The notes beneath the pieces are model-generated. The model was not told the origin of the DNA, ran no database searches, and saw only the letters and a program-made list of their open reading frames with translations. A stretch of 64,000 nt of DNA. Origin: Axinella damicornis (lineage: Eukaryota > Porifera > Demospongiae > Axinellida > Axinellidae). The stretch spans positions 13,368,932 to 13,432,931 of the forward strand of contig OZ007507.1 in NCBI GenBank assembly GCA_963931865.1. Reading direction: 5' to 3'. Position numbers and translations under genes: made by a program. This document shows positions 13,101 through 27,080 of this stretch, piece after piece; the first letter of the stretch is position 1, and each line of letters starts with the position of its first letter.

Positions 13101-16100
13101 AGAACAGCTCGAGGATCTAGAAGTGAGTGTGGAGGGAAAGATGTACACGTAGTTCCACAAGGTGTGATTACATGTGATTACAGGGGATCTGATGTCCTTT
13201 TTAGCCCGAGCATACCAACTATTTGACTGGTACAAGCGAGGTTGTGGCAGCCCTATAGGGGTAATATTACATTTCCCTTATGAATTGCAAGGTGACTGGT
13301 CATTCTGTAGCTATTCAATCTGACTGTAATAGGATAGCTGATAATCTAGCCCGCCATGCTGGCTAAAGCAGCACCAAATAAGGTGCCAAAGAAAGCAGCC
13401 TGCAGAACAGCTCGAGGATCTAGAAGTGAGTGTGGAGGGGAAGATGTAGTTCTGCAATCCACAAGGTGTGATTACATGTGATTACAGGGGATCTGATGTC
13501 CTTTTAGCAAGAGCATACCAAACAAGCTGCTATTTGACTGGTACAAGCGAGGTTGTGGCAGCCCTAGGGATTACATTTCCCTTATGAATTGCAAGGTGAC
13601 ATGCCATTTCTATTCAATCTGACTGTGATAGGATAGCCGATAATCTAGCCCGCCGTGCTGGTAAACTGAAACTCAGGTAGTGTCCACCACTGGACGAGTC
13701 CAGAGAAGTTGTTGGGGAAACATTTTTCGATTCCTGTGTGTCGTAGTGACACAATTGCATCTCTGCCACTTTTGGACAAGGTTGAAACCTCCACATTGAA
13801 CTTGCTGACATGCTTCAAGTAATGGACGAGAGAAAGGACGAAATTGTTGCTCTGAAAGATCGGACGGCACACATTCTGCAAGACAGAGCAAAGATGATGA
13901 ACTCAGGTAAAGTATATGAAGAAGTATCCAAGCGACAACAACGCCGCAAGCTCAGCCACATCCACAACACTGCTAAGGCAGCTCTCTGGTTTGCAGAGAC
14001 ATTGGAGTTGATTCCCGACCAGCCGACAACCCACACTGCACATTCAGGAGAGCAAGTTGTGGTTGAGTTTGCAACCAACCATTCACCGTCCTCACCAGAT
14101 ACAGCTAGCACAGCAGTGACTGCACACCACCCTGATGAGTTCTGTGCAATGCAGACTTTGTACTTGTTGGACCGTTTTGGCGTGTCCGATGAGTTTTATC
14201 ATGAACTGACCCAGGTACGCAAGTATAGCTATCTACGATCCCTGTTCCCAGATCTACCCCAGCATGGAACACGGACCCATGCAGTCAAGGCTATTCGTAA
14301 GCAACTGAATGATCAGATGGAAGTGATTCCCATCAAAGATGGTGCATACCGTCCTCTGAAACCAACCCTGACCACAGTTATTGAACATGAGGTACCATGC
14401 AGCTATAGTGTAACTACGTAGCTGCTCTTTGTTCATGAATATAACGGTCTTCATTTCGAAAACTGCAGATTCGGAATCATCCTGATCGCCTTGCTGACGA
14501 GGAGATTAATTTTGTGCTAAGTTAAGTGGTGATGGGGCTCAGTTCTCAAGCCCATCAAGCTTTCTTCTACTGTCCTTTTCCCTGCCGGGCTAATAGCATC
14601 CAATGCCCTCTCTGGCGCAGGTATAGGTTTTTTGGCGCACAACAGAAGACTGGGCTGGGCGTTGATTTCATTTGTATATTAACATGTTCCAAAAGAAATA
14701 AGAAATGAAAATCAAAGGCTAAGTGTAGGAACCATGTTTCCTACAAAAGTGCAGGAAACTTTCCTACAAATGGTGCTTGTGGATAGGCTTTTGTGCTTCA
14801 CATGTAATGTGTAGGAAATTTTCCGGCAAAAGTGCTGGGAGATTTGTTACAGAAGTAAAATTTGACCACAATTTGTGAGAAAGTTTTCCAGATGTGCAGG
14901 AAATTTTCCTACACATGTCCACAACAAAGCTACAAATGTGGTCCAAGTTGTACTGATGTAAGAAAACTTCTGCACTAGCTTTGTAGGAAATTTTCCTACA
15001 CATTCAATACAAACCCCCCAAAATAGGTCACGAATCCAATTTGTAGGAAATTTTCCTGCACTTTTGTAGGAAAGTTTCCTACACATTCAATACAAACCCC
15101 CCAAAATATGTCACGAGTCCAATTTGTAGGAAATGTTCCTGCACTTTTGTAGGAAACATGTTTCCGGCACGTGTAGGAAACATGCTTCCTACACATTGAA
15201 AGTGAAGCATTAATATTTACGAAAGTGACACTATAATTTACATTTTAGCCACTAGCTTGCTAAAAAGTTTTCTTATTTCCTTTGGAACATGTTTATTGTC
15301 TCTCTTGTAAGAAATCACACCTTCGCAGCTGTGCGAGGCTCCGAGAGCCAGGGCCGCCGAGAAGGGGGGGGGGGGGGGGGGGGGGCAAAAGGGGCAGTTT
15401 GCCCCGGGCCCCCTGTGTAAGGGGGGCCCCACACCCAAATATTTTCACAGGCAAGCGCTCAGCTCGGGCTAGACTATCAGACACGATCACACGGCATAGC
15501 GCCGGTCGGTTCGCTTTCTAATTAATGTGCATCCTATGTCACGTGACTACCACGTTCTCTGGTAGATGGTCTAGTCGAAAACCATGTCTAGCTACTCAAG
15601 ACTGTGGAGACGGCAGTACTTGTCTGGAGCGGTTAAACGGAGACGAAAACGACAGCGACTTGAAAGTGAAGTAAAAAGGAGGCGAACTTTGGAAGAGCTT
15701 GGCTGGAGTGTTGAGAGTGGCAAAGGAGAGGATGCGAATGTTGATGAATCCGTTCAGCCTAGTGTATCTGGTTCTTCTGAATCAGAGACTACTTCTGAAT
15801 TGCAGTGTGAAGCAGCTATTTTTGTAGCCCAAGAGAGCTCTACAGATAGTGATCAAAGTAACAGTGTTAAGTCTACTCCGGAAAGTTATACTCGATTATC
15901 ACCTCAACAGCTGAGTCAGAGTGGCCTAAGCCTACCTCAGAATGCACTTCAGAGCACCTAAAATCTCAAAATTTCCCTGGGGGGGGGGATGCCCCCAGAC
16001 CCCCCTACAAAAGAGTGGGCTTACTGACCAAAGGGGCCCCAGTTGTACAGTTTGCCCAGGGCCCCCTGAACCCTCTTGGCAGCCCTGCCGAGAGCTACGT

Positions 16101-19100
16101 ATCCTCTGTTTGAAACGCTCAGTTGTTTTTACTGTGATTGAAGGTGCATCATGTGCCTATGCCTATCTCAAAGAATCTGTACGAATTGTGAACTGTGGTA
16201 GTGCTAGCACGTCAAGAAGAACAGGATAGAGTGAAAAAAAGGATACTTTACATGGTCCTTCGAGCCGGATCAAGATCCGGAAGCCTAAGACCAGACAAAC
16301 TGCCAGATATCACCTACTGATCACTCTAACTGATGCACACGTTACGTGCACGATGACTGAAGCGGAAGCAGGAGATCCAGCAATCAGATGAGCATAAGGA
16401 GAGAATGTATGACACTTCAGGGGCGGCGGATGCTTTCAAGTCCACTATAATGCAAACTAACAGTCCGTTTTCACTGCCGCTGGCTAAGTTTCCATTGCTA
16501 GCCAGCTGGCTGGTCTCGTACCATTACGCTTACCTAATTAAGTGAAAACTGGGTCTAAAATTACTTACTTAGGCCACACGTGCTCATCTAGCTAGCTATG
16601 AAGGAGTCAGAGAAGTTTGTTGGACGTTTGGAAAGATGCAGGCTCAAATCATGAACGGGATGAAACAGATGATCAAATGACTCTAGATCTGTCTCGTGAT
16701 TCTAACAGTGACAATGAGGATGATGCTGATCAAGATGAAGCCGCTTTACCTACTGAAACATGAAGGTAGGTGAAAAATTTTCCCACGCTTCGAGCGGACT
16801 GATCAACATTAACACGCCTCTGCCTTACCTCGCCCCCCCAACTAAAACTACCATCCGCCGCCTCTGCACTTTAACAAGGATCCACCGGTCAATTCCAGAA
16901 TCACCCCCACCGACTCCAGTCACTGCTGGTGCTAGGACCCTGACGCCAGCTGGTGCACCTCATGAACGGGGAGCCAAAGTCAAGTTGACCAAGCTACGTA
17001 GAACTTCCCCGATTTAATTTGGTGAAGTGGACGCCGTTCTAGGATTCATACGACTCCATTATCTGCAATAACAAGGAGCTGACAGACGTGGATAAGTTCA
17101 ACTATTTGAGTTCATTGCTTGAGCGAACTGCCCACGATGCTGGACTCACCCTATACATAACATAACTATAGGGTAATAAAACAAAATCCTAGACCTGAGA
17201 GCTACGTACATACATGTGTAATATCCTCTGCAAGGGACACCGGTGGGTCATGGCTGCCCTCCGAGGGGGTTGCCTCCCACTACAACTTGAGACTGGTCGT
17301 TACCGAACACCAAAGACCCCATACTCACCTCAACACTGAGTCACACATCAGAAGCTTGAAGTCCCTAGGGGGAGAATCAACTTCGTATTGGGCTATGCTC
17401 TCCTCTGTGCTACAGAAAAAGTTGCCTCCAAATGTTTGCCTGATTGCTAGCCGGAAGGTATCTTCCACAGACCTGGACATGGATAGCCTACTTCAAACCT
17501 TCAAGAAGAACCGGTCGTGAGAGAGCGAGCCTCCAACCTATGTCACTCTCAATCACGTCAAGCCCAAGACAGAGGTCGACACACTGCGTCAATGTTACTA
17601 TCCAAGATTGAGGAACCAGGAACTGGCGTGACTTGTTGTTACTGTCAACAACCACATGCACTCATCAAACAGATTTTGAGAACCAGTGGTCACTGTTTCA
17701 ACTACCTATGCAAGGGCCACCCACATTGGCCGCAACTATCTTCAAGCAAATGCCAGAGATGCAAGGGAAGGCATCACACCTCTATCCGTGAAGGGCTAGG
17801 CACCGAACAAACTAGTCTACTGCTTAGTCTAGCCCAGCGTCCTGACACTACACAGCCAAGGGTCAAGGTGCGCCATCGTACATGCCCACACAGACCACCA
17901 ATAACCTGACAAGAGGAAGACAGTGTTTCTACAGATGGATCAGAGTGTCGTGTATAACCCTTCGAATCCCCAGACCTCGTTTGAAGTCCACCTCTGGAAT
18001 AGGCAAAAGCTGGCCCTACCTACGCCCGGATACTGACTAAAATACTCCAGAACAATTTTTAAGTGTTAAAAATACAGAACACGTCAAGTTCAACGTTTGC
18101 TCAACAAAATCGTCACTCCCTTGGCAGTGCTCAGAAACAGTCTTATAACTACATGCAGTGCTAACCATTCAAGTCTTAACTTACTGCTTGTTCGCCATAC
18201 CCTAAGACAATCACACGTTCATGTGATCCTGTACTCGAACCTGATTGCAGATGCCAGATTTCCGTTGACTGGAAGTCAACGGTTTGAACCCCCAATGCTA
18301 CCAGGCTACTTCCTCCCGTGCGTGTTGGAGGAAATGAGTCTGGGAGCGGACTACTTGGACGATTGAGGACATTAAAAGTATTGGATAACTTGCAATTAGA
18401 AAATCAAACATCTCCACGGAACATGTTGTTCTAATAGCCTCGTTCCTAGGCCTACCCCATTTTCTTCTGTTCTTAGGATTCCGTTGACAATAAACACGGA
18501 TGCGAAAGGGCAGCTAAAAGGCGGAAGGCCTGGTATTATTCACCACGTGCTTTATGTCAAGTGGACGTAGGGGGGTGTGGCCCAACCGCAAATAAGTTTA
18601 AAAAGCGCCAAAGAATTTGTGTAGATCATCTGAGAGTCCCGACTAGCCACGGAGCGGTCGAATCGAGCCGACTGGATGATGAACAGCCTTCAGGACCTGC
18701 TGAAACAATTAGGCCCCCCCCCCCCCCCCCCCCCCCCCCCACATCCACCTGACGTCACTCACGTGATGAATGATACCAGGCCTTCAGCGTTTTTAGCCGC
18801 CCTTCCGCATCCGTGTATTATTTTCAACGGAAACCGAAGAACAGAAAAGACGGGGTAGGCCTGGGAACGAGGCTATTGTTCTAATGTGGTATATAGCTAC
18901 AAACAGTGCATATACGTACCTCAATGGAAACAGAGCTGTTGTATACAGTGAACTGTACTTCTGTGGGATGGACCTCAAACAGAGTCTGCTTGTGACGATA
19001 GTAGGGCATCTACATAGGAGGAAATTCAGACACATACCGTAGTAATCCAATGTAGTGCACACATGTAATGAACATACGGTATGCATCTTAAAATAACGAT

Positions 19101-22100
19101 GGGCACATATTGCAATGTCTAGTGCATATGCATACAGCGTATTCATTCATCTGCACCTTTGACTTATAAACATATGCACTCCACTCCATACATCCGTTGT
19201 ACGCACATTGTACACACACTCCCTAGTATGGTACGCATCTTTAAAAGTATGCGTACTTGCGGAATCACTTCCATCGCAGCGTCAGATTTGGGTGACAAAC
19301 GGCTCCATAAGACCTAACAGCAGCTACGGAAAGGGCTAAACAAAGCTGTGGAAGATCAGTAAGTGAAGCTGCATCATTTTCAGAAACTGTACATGTATGT
19401 ACAGTACAAAGCTAGCACGCCTCGGAAGAAGCCTTCACGATCTTCAGAAGAAAAGAAAACATCAGATTCTTGGAAGAAGCCTTCAGGATCGATCTTCGGA
19501 AAAAATATCTCGGAAGAAGGCTTTGGGTTACGGCAAAGCTGCGCTGCAAACATGTTCAAATGTTAAAGACGCATACCCTAGTTACCCTCACCAGGGAGTA
19601 GTTTCCAGGGGGTAGAGATGGAAATACAAATTCTCCGCTGCCATCGGATGTGGTGGCACATCCTGGCATCACAGTCTTGGGACCAGGGGGTATGTTTGTC
19701 TGGTTACATTCAATCTGTGAATGAGAAATGTTCATCATAGCTTTAGGCGAGATAACCCACTGCTTACAATTTTGACAACACACAGAACCAAGAGTAAACG
19801 TGGTTTCTTACGTAGCAAATTACACTCCTGGTAGGGGGAAATTCGCACCACGCAATGTAAATAACACTACATGGCCTACAAAGATTCTGACTACACCATC
19901 GTGATCGCTACAGCGATCAGGACTGTGTGGTCACAATCTTTGTGTGCCATTCCTAAGAGCTGTACTAGTAACGAAAGTAAAAGAGAGCACTCGAGTAATG
20001 GCTGCCGACGACTATACAATGGCACTTTGTGTCTCCACCGCCAAGTTGAGTTTCTGTACAGAAATCGTTCACTTGGGTCACTGCATGCATGCTGAAATTC
20101 ACCATGCTGGCAAGTTGTGAGCACTGTAATAAATCCTTGTCTTCCTTTTGGCTGCCATTAATGCTGACGTGACTCGATTGACCGGAGCATGGTCCTCATG
20201 TGACATGTGCATTAATTGGAACTAGCTGCAGTACCTAGCTCGTTCTACCAGCAAGTGGTTGCAACAGCTATCAGGAGTGCGGTTGCCCCTTTGACACATG
20301 CTGCAGTGTATACAGTCACATGTACACACAACGTAACTGTATACGTACCCTGATTCCCTCCTGAGGGTACAGTAGAAACTGGACTTCAGCTACTGGATCA
20401 CCGTTACTTGAAACACTGCCCTGCAGAGGAAAAGAGCATATGTAGGTGTGTATGTACTACCACATTGTCACAGCCTTAAGCCTTCCGATTTGTGCCGCAA
20501 AGCATCAGGTTTCTTCCTAGAATCAGGAAGCATCTTCTGAAGAAGCAGAAGGCTTCACGCAAAGAGCGCTGGCTGTGTACATGTACCGTAGTGTCCCGTT
20601 AATACGCCCCCCCCCCCCCCCCCCCCCCCCCCACCCCCCCCATTTTGTACACTACATCCAGCCCAAAGAGGGGAGGGGGCGTATTTTCGAGTACGCAATT
20701 AGTCTCGATTATACACCCCCTCAAAAAGTTTCGCTACGTTTATGACACTTCCAAGGTTCATGTTCACAGTTACAAAAGTACAAACGATCGCCAGTACTGT
20801 TCGTGGTCATCATGCGTGGTCTCCCTACATCGGCGAGAAGAGCTGCACTTCAACTCGAGGGCCATAACATTCACGACGACTTCGCTGTAGCCATCCTCAA
20901 GAACAGCAATACTGTCGGTCATGAACCACGGAACATTTCCTGGTATTTCCTGCGTAAGAGTGGCAGCGAGATGACTTGTACCGTCGGCGTCAACGGTGAC
21001 TACTCGATCTGAGATCGAGAGACAATCTGCAAAGCTATTAAAGTTGCGAAACGTGTACCGTAGTGTCCTGTTAATACGCCCCCCTATTTTGTACACTACA
21101 TCAAGCCCGAAGAGGGGAGGGGGCGTATTTTCGAGAACGTAATTAGTCTCGATTATACGCCCCCTCACAAAGTTTCGCTATGTTTATGACATTGCCAAGG
21201 TTCATGTTCACAGTTACAAAAGTACAAACGATCGCCAGTACTGTTCGTGGTCATCATGCGTGGTCTCCCAACATCGGCGAGAAGAGCTGCACTTCAACTC
21301 GAGGGCCCGGTAACATTCACGACGACTTCGCTGTAGCCATCCTCAAGAACAGCAGTACTGTCGGTCATGAACCACGGAACATTTCCTTGGTATTTCCTTC
21401 GTAAGAGTGGCAGCGAGATGACTTGTACCGTCGGCGTCAACGGTGACTACTCGATCTGATCGATCGATCTGAGAGACGATCTGCAAAGTTGCGCACGTGT
21501 AGGTTAGATATTCCAGAAGACGCTCACCAGGGGGGCGTTATAACGAGTCAAACTACCTGTGCAGGAACTTGGGCGAAAAAGAAGGGGAGGGCGTATTTTC
21601 GAAGGGGGCGTATTAGCGGGACACCACGGTAGGTTAGGTATTCCAGAAGACGCTCACCAGGGGGGCGTTATAATGAGTCAAATTACCGTGTGCAGGAACT
21701 TGGGCGAAAAAGAGGGGGAGGGCGTATTTTCAAAGGGGGCGTATTAGCGGGACACTACGGTATGTACATATAATTTTAATAATGGTGCAGCGCTTCACTT
21801 GCAGATGTTCCGGAGCTTTGTTTAGTTCTTCTGGAGCTGCATTGAGTTCTTTGGCGCTGCAGTAAGCGCTTCATTTGCGGTGCAGTAACGGAAGCCATTT
21901 GGCAAACGCACAAGAAGTGTACCTTACATGTAGCTATAGACCAAAAGATAGGCAACCTCCACGGCTAGCCAAAGGAACTGACAGAGTGACGACAAGTGAT
22001 ATGACATCGAAAACACATACAACACTCAACAGGCTCTCGATCCCTTTTCAACAACAAAAACTGGAGACATGAGACCCTGGAATGAGCTGAAATGGGTCAA

Positions 22101-25100
22101 TGTTGTGGCGAGAGCAGCCACTATATTTGGCACTGCAAAGGGAATATTCATGCTTCTCTGCTTCATGAGTAACTGCACGTGGGGTATGTGAATACTCTAC
22201 TAGAGGCTTTCAGCCTCATTCCTCACCCTGACATCAAATCCTAGCACCTCAAGTCCCCCAGGGGCTGCCACAGAGTTGTGCTCCACCAACACTTCCACTG
22301 CAGTCTGAAGAGAGGGAGAGGGAGAGGGCAGAGATTGAGTAGAGAAGAGAGGGAGGAAGACGGGAGGGAAGGAGGAGGTAAAGAGGGGGAAGAACACATG
22401 AGGGAGGAGACGAGGGAGGGTAAGAGGAAGGAAGAGCCAGGAGGGGAGGAAATGAAAGGAGGGAGAGAGAGAGTGTGGACAGGAGGGAGGAAGGCAGAGA
22501 AAGAAGAGGAGGGAGGGACAGAGGGAGGAAGAGGAGAGAGGGACAGAGGGAGGAGAGGAGGGAGGGAGGCAGAGAAAGGAGAGGGAGGGACAGAGGGAGG
22601 AGAGGAGGGAGGGACAGAGGGAAGAGAGGAAGGAAGGGAAGAGAGGGGAGGTACAGAGTGATGAGAAGAGGGAGGGACAGAGGGAGGAGAGGAGGGAGGG
22701 AGGCAGAGAAAGGAGAGGGAGGGACAGAGGGAGGAAGAGGAGGGAGGTACAGAGGGAGGAGAGGGGGGAGGGAGGCAGAGAAGGGAGGAGGGAGGGACAG
22801 AGGGAGGAGAGGAGGGAGGGACAGAGGGAGGAGAGGAGGGAGGGACAGAGGGAGGAGAGGAGGGAGGGACAGAGGGAGGAAGAGGAGGAAGGGACAGAGG
22901 GAGGAGAGGAGAGAGGGACAGAGGGAGGAGAGGAGGGAGGGACAGAGTGAGGAGAGGAGGGAGGGACAGAAGGAGGAGAGGAGGGAGGGGAAGAGAAGGG
23001 AGGTACAGAGCGATGAGAAGAGGGAGGAGGAAAAGGGAGGATAATGTGAGGTAAGAGACAGCGACAGAAGATGGATTGGAACTTCAAACCAGCAAACAGT
23101 ATTATTGGCAGTATGTGACATGCATATGCGCATTAATTAGGATGAGCCGTAAGCTAGCTGCCTACAAAGCAACCTGCGAACGAGGCTTGCCATACACGTA
23201 CAGTAGCTGGTGGATGAAATCAGAATCTATCCACAAGGTGAGGAGTCATTCAGAAAAGTGAGGTTGCAGTACCAGTTGCACTTGTACTACACTAGTCTCG
23301 GTACCAGACTCTCCCGCACGGCACCGGTTGCCATAAATTTTGTCTCCTTTACAATGTATATAGGTACAATGTATGGTCGGAGCATCAGTCCGACATGCGA
23401 GTGGTGACAACAAGGGCTTCTACACTAGCAGGGTAACCACTAGCAGGTACAGCAAAGCACCAAACCTTCTTGACGTTCCACACTGCGTGAGTAGCTGCGA
23501 TCATAAACCTTCCTGGAGACACACCACGGAACACAAACCTGGCCAAGAGAGATACAGTAGTAGTGTGAATGCACGTACATGCAGCGTTCTTGGTAGTCTC
23601 ACTATCCCATTCACATTGCAACCAAAGAGCTACATACATGTAGGTGAATGTTTATTCCACGGAAACATGTATGTGAGCATAGTTTAGTGTGGCAGTGACA
23701 ACACGTGAGGAGACACAACAAAAGATCACGACACGGATAATTATACCCACTATCGTCATTCACGTTCAGTGCACTTGTGGTTGAAGCAACAAACTAGCAT
23801 CACCATCAGCTACGTATATATGCTCCCCAGAGCAACCCAGTACGCACAAGGTACGTAAGAGAGAACTCGTACATACCTTCCGCCCTCCTCTGTCACTGTC
23901 TCCTGCACCAACGCATCTGTACAGACAGAGACACACCAGACAAGCAGTTTGCCACAATAGCATCACACTGTAACAGCATACGTACAATGCATCAGCATAC
24001 CACCCTACTGAGGAGGACTTAGACTGCACCAAAAACTCTTATACTGCACCAAAACTCTTATACTGCACCAAAAACTCTTATACTGAGACTGATGTTCCTC
24101 CGCACTGGTTTATGTACCACTCATGACTATTCTGATAATGGATCAACGAAAAGGACCTGGCCATAGAGAAGCACTCACCTCCTTCTGTCATCCTGACTGT
24201 GACCCCTCTTGGCCCACTCTCCAGCCCCAGGCTACTGACCTGCAGGGGTTCATGACAGCCACACAAAAGATCGAGCGGGGAAGGAACATGCTGCCCAAAG
24301 TAGCCTTGTTCCCGGGCCTTCTACACCTCCAGTTTTTGATCGCTTGCAGTATGAGGTGTAGAAGGCCTGGGAACGACAGTGATGCCTTAAATTCAAGCCC
24401 GAGTGTTTACCTCACACTTACTACAATTGCAAAGTACGGCATGGCGGAATGTCTCATGGCAGATTTGTTATTTATTTTTTTCAACTGACTGTGGTTCATG
24501 CAATCTCTGCAAAAAGGCAGTAACGGACCTTTTGTATTGCTATGCTGTCCGAATGTGCAAAGTAAATTCATTACCTGCCCATGTACAGAGAACCCCACTA
24601 GTTCAAAGTCAATGTCTTCCCCTCGGCTGCACTGGTCGTTCGTCCCGTCCACCATCAACAACACCTCTGACGGATCTGGGGGGATAACAACATTAGAATC
24701 ATAACATAATTATTCTAACTGCAACAATAAATTATAACAAGTATAAAAACATTGAAAACATGTGGAGATGTAGTGACAGCATAATCCCAAGCAGATATGT
24801 CTGCATTCAAGAACATCTGCTAGTGATTGGCCTGAATCAGGCCATCAAAGTGACCATGAGACCTGGGTCTGCCATCTGGAGCCGCCAGAGCATCACTCAA
24901 GCCGTCCTTCATGGTGAAAGCCGCAACACTGCGGTCACTATACCACTGAACTTACAGTTTCGGTCAATAAAATGTTTACGTTCCGTATTTAAACGATCGT
25001 AGCACGGAATCGGTTTCACAGTTCTTTTTAACATTGCGTCAATACGGAATTCCGGTAAAAGTACAGTATAAAACCATTCTACGTAATTGTCAACATACTG

Positions 25101-25781
25101 TCGATCATACACGTGTGAAGATGGTTTACAGCACCTACAAGCTCCAACGATTTCTCAGTTCTTGTGAGAGGAGAACCTCTGGGCTAGTCGCGTTGGAACC
25201 GCAAAGTTCTAAAAGGTATAAAGAAACAGGAAGCATTGGTAGGAAGCATCGGTAGAAGACCAGGATCAGGGAGCCCATCACGAATAACTTCAGAAATAAA
25301 AACTATTGTGGAGCAACAAATGAGAAAAGACGACGAAACGACTGCTACTCAACTGCATACGTACATTGCTGTCACACCATGGGTACAGTTCTCTGCAGAC
25401 TATCCTCCGTTGTCGCACCTCCCTAGGATGGACTTTCCGAGGCTGTAGCTATTGCAAGCTGATCGTTAAGGCTAATAAGCATAAGCACCTAGTGTGGGCT
25501 CAGGAATACAGGCCCTACAAGGACGAAGATTTCGCGGATGTTATTTTTACAGACAAGTTTACCACGCATCCAACTGGAAACGCACCGTCAGTTCTGTTGC
25601 CGAAAACGGAGAGAACCGCCGAACACGACACCAAGGTTGGCTTTTGTTGCGCATGTAGATACTCTCATCTTGTCACGGAACAACAGACACATGCTTGAGC
25701 TTCCAGTGCCAAGTAGCAAGCCTTGGAGAATATTCTATATAGTGCACATCAGCCATGCGCTAAACCCTAACACTCCCCCCC

Positions 25782-25812
<31 letters not shown>

Positions 25813-27026
25813 ACAGAGTTAAGCACCCTCCAAAAGTTCACGTCTAGGCAGGGATTAGCCTACGTGGCAGAACGGGAATCTGTATATTCGAGGGGATAAT
25901 GAAAGCTACCAAATATACAGAAATACTTCAACAGACGCTTCTCCCATTCATCAAAGACGTCTACCCGGAGGGACACAGATTCATGGCTGACAACGACCCA
26001 AAACATACATCACTATATGCCCGGAACTACCTGACGGAGAGGGGAGTAAACTGGTGGCGCATGCCAGCCTAGTCGCCAGACCTTAACTACCTTTGGACTC
26101 ACGGAATACATTCAGAGGGAGATAAAACCAAGCAAGAGCTGATCGATGGGATTGCTTCATTCTGGTCTACAGTTACTGTCACTAAGTGTCACATCCGACA
26201 CTTGCGCGTAAACTGATTCCCAAGGTTATAGAAGTTTCAGGAGCTGTTAATGCCTACTAACATTTGCACCCTTTTGTCATGCAATTTTGTTATAACCAGC
26301 ATGCGAAATAATTACTGGAATGCAACAAGCAAACTTAAGTAAGTTTGTCGGAAAGAAGAGAAAGAATTCTGAAGCCTGCAGCTAAGAAATCGATTCCTCC
26401 ACCATCGAACAAAGAACTGTCACAATTTTTTGACAGTTTGGCTTCACGTTCAGATGCAAAGCCAGCAGTACATGTACTTGCTGTATCTTCCCTTACTGTA
26501 ATGCCTACGTACCATAGATGCGGAAGGATCACTGCTTCAAAGTTTAAAAGTGCATGCCACATTGATCTAGCAAGTTCTTCTGTAAGCCTAATTTGTTGTT
26601 ACCAAGAAGCATGCCACACCTGCTACTCGCTGGGGATGCTGCCGTTTTAGCACAACTGGTACTCGCCTGGGGATGCAGCCGTTTTAGCACACCTTCTACT
26701 CGCTGCGGATGCTAACATGAAAAGGTGGCACTGGAAAGACCCACTAGTCAAACTCAGCACAGAATATCTCAGGGTGTCAAAGTGTGGACCGTTTATTAGT
26801 GTTGAGTACCCATTCATCGGTGCTTCCCCAAAATGTTATGGAATTATCAATAGATATAATAATAGGGGAATTACTGAGTTAACATAAGGCTTTACTTGAA
26901 CTTGACAACTAGCAGACTTTTTACATGAAAGTGGCAGCCACATTGTTTTATGCTCCCGTCATGATTGCGTATCAACATGTTTGCTGCATGATGTGGGGGT
27001 ATATGTAAGGGTGGCGTAAGATGGTG

Positions 27027-27080
<54 letters not shown>

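Noticed and set aside
22200..23133. Two overlapping ORFs of about 295 aa, Pro/Ser/Leu-rich, on the minus strand
   Set aside because: They translate the polypurine minisatellite; only 22304-22227 is real coding sequence (NOMO exon).
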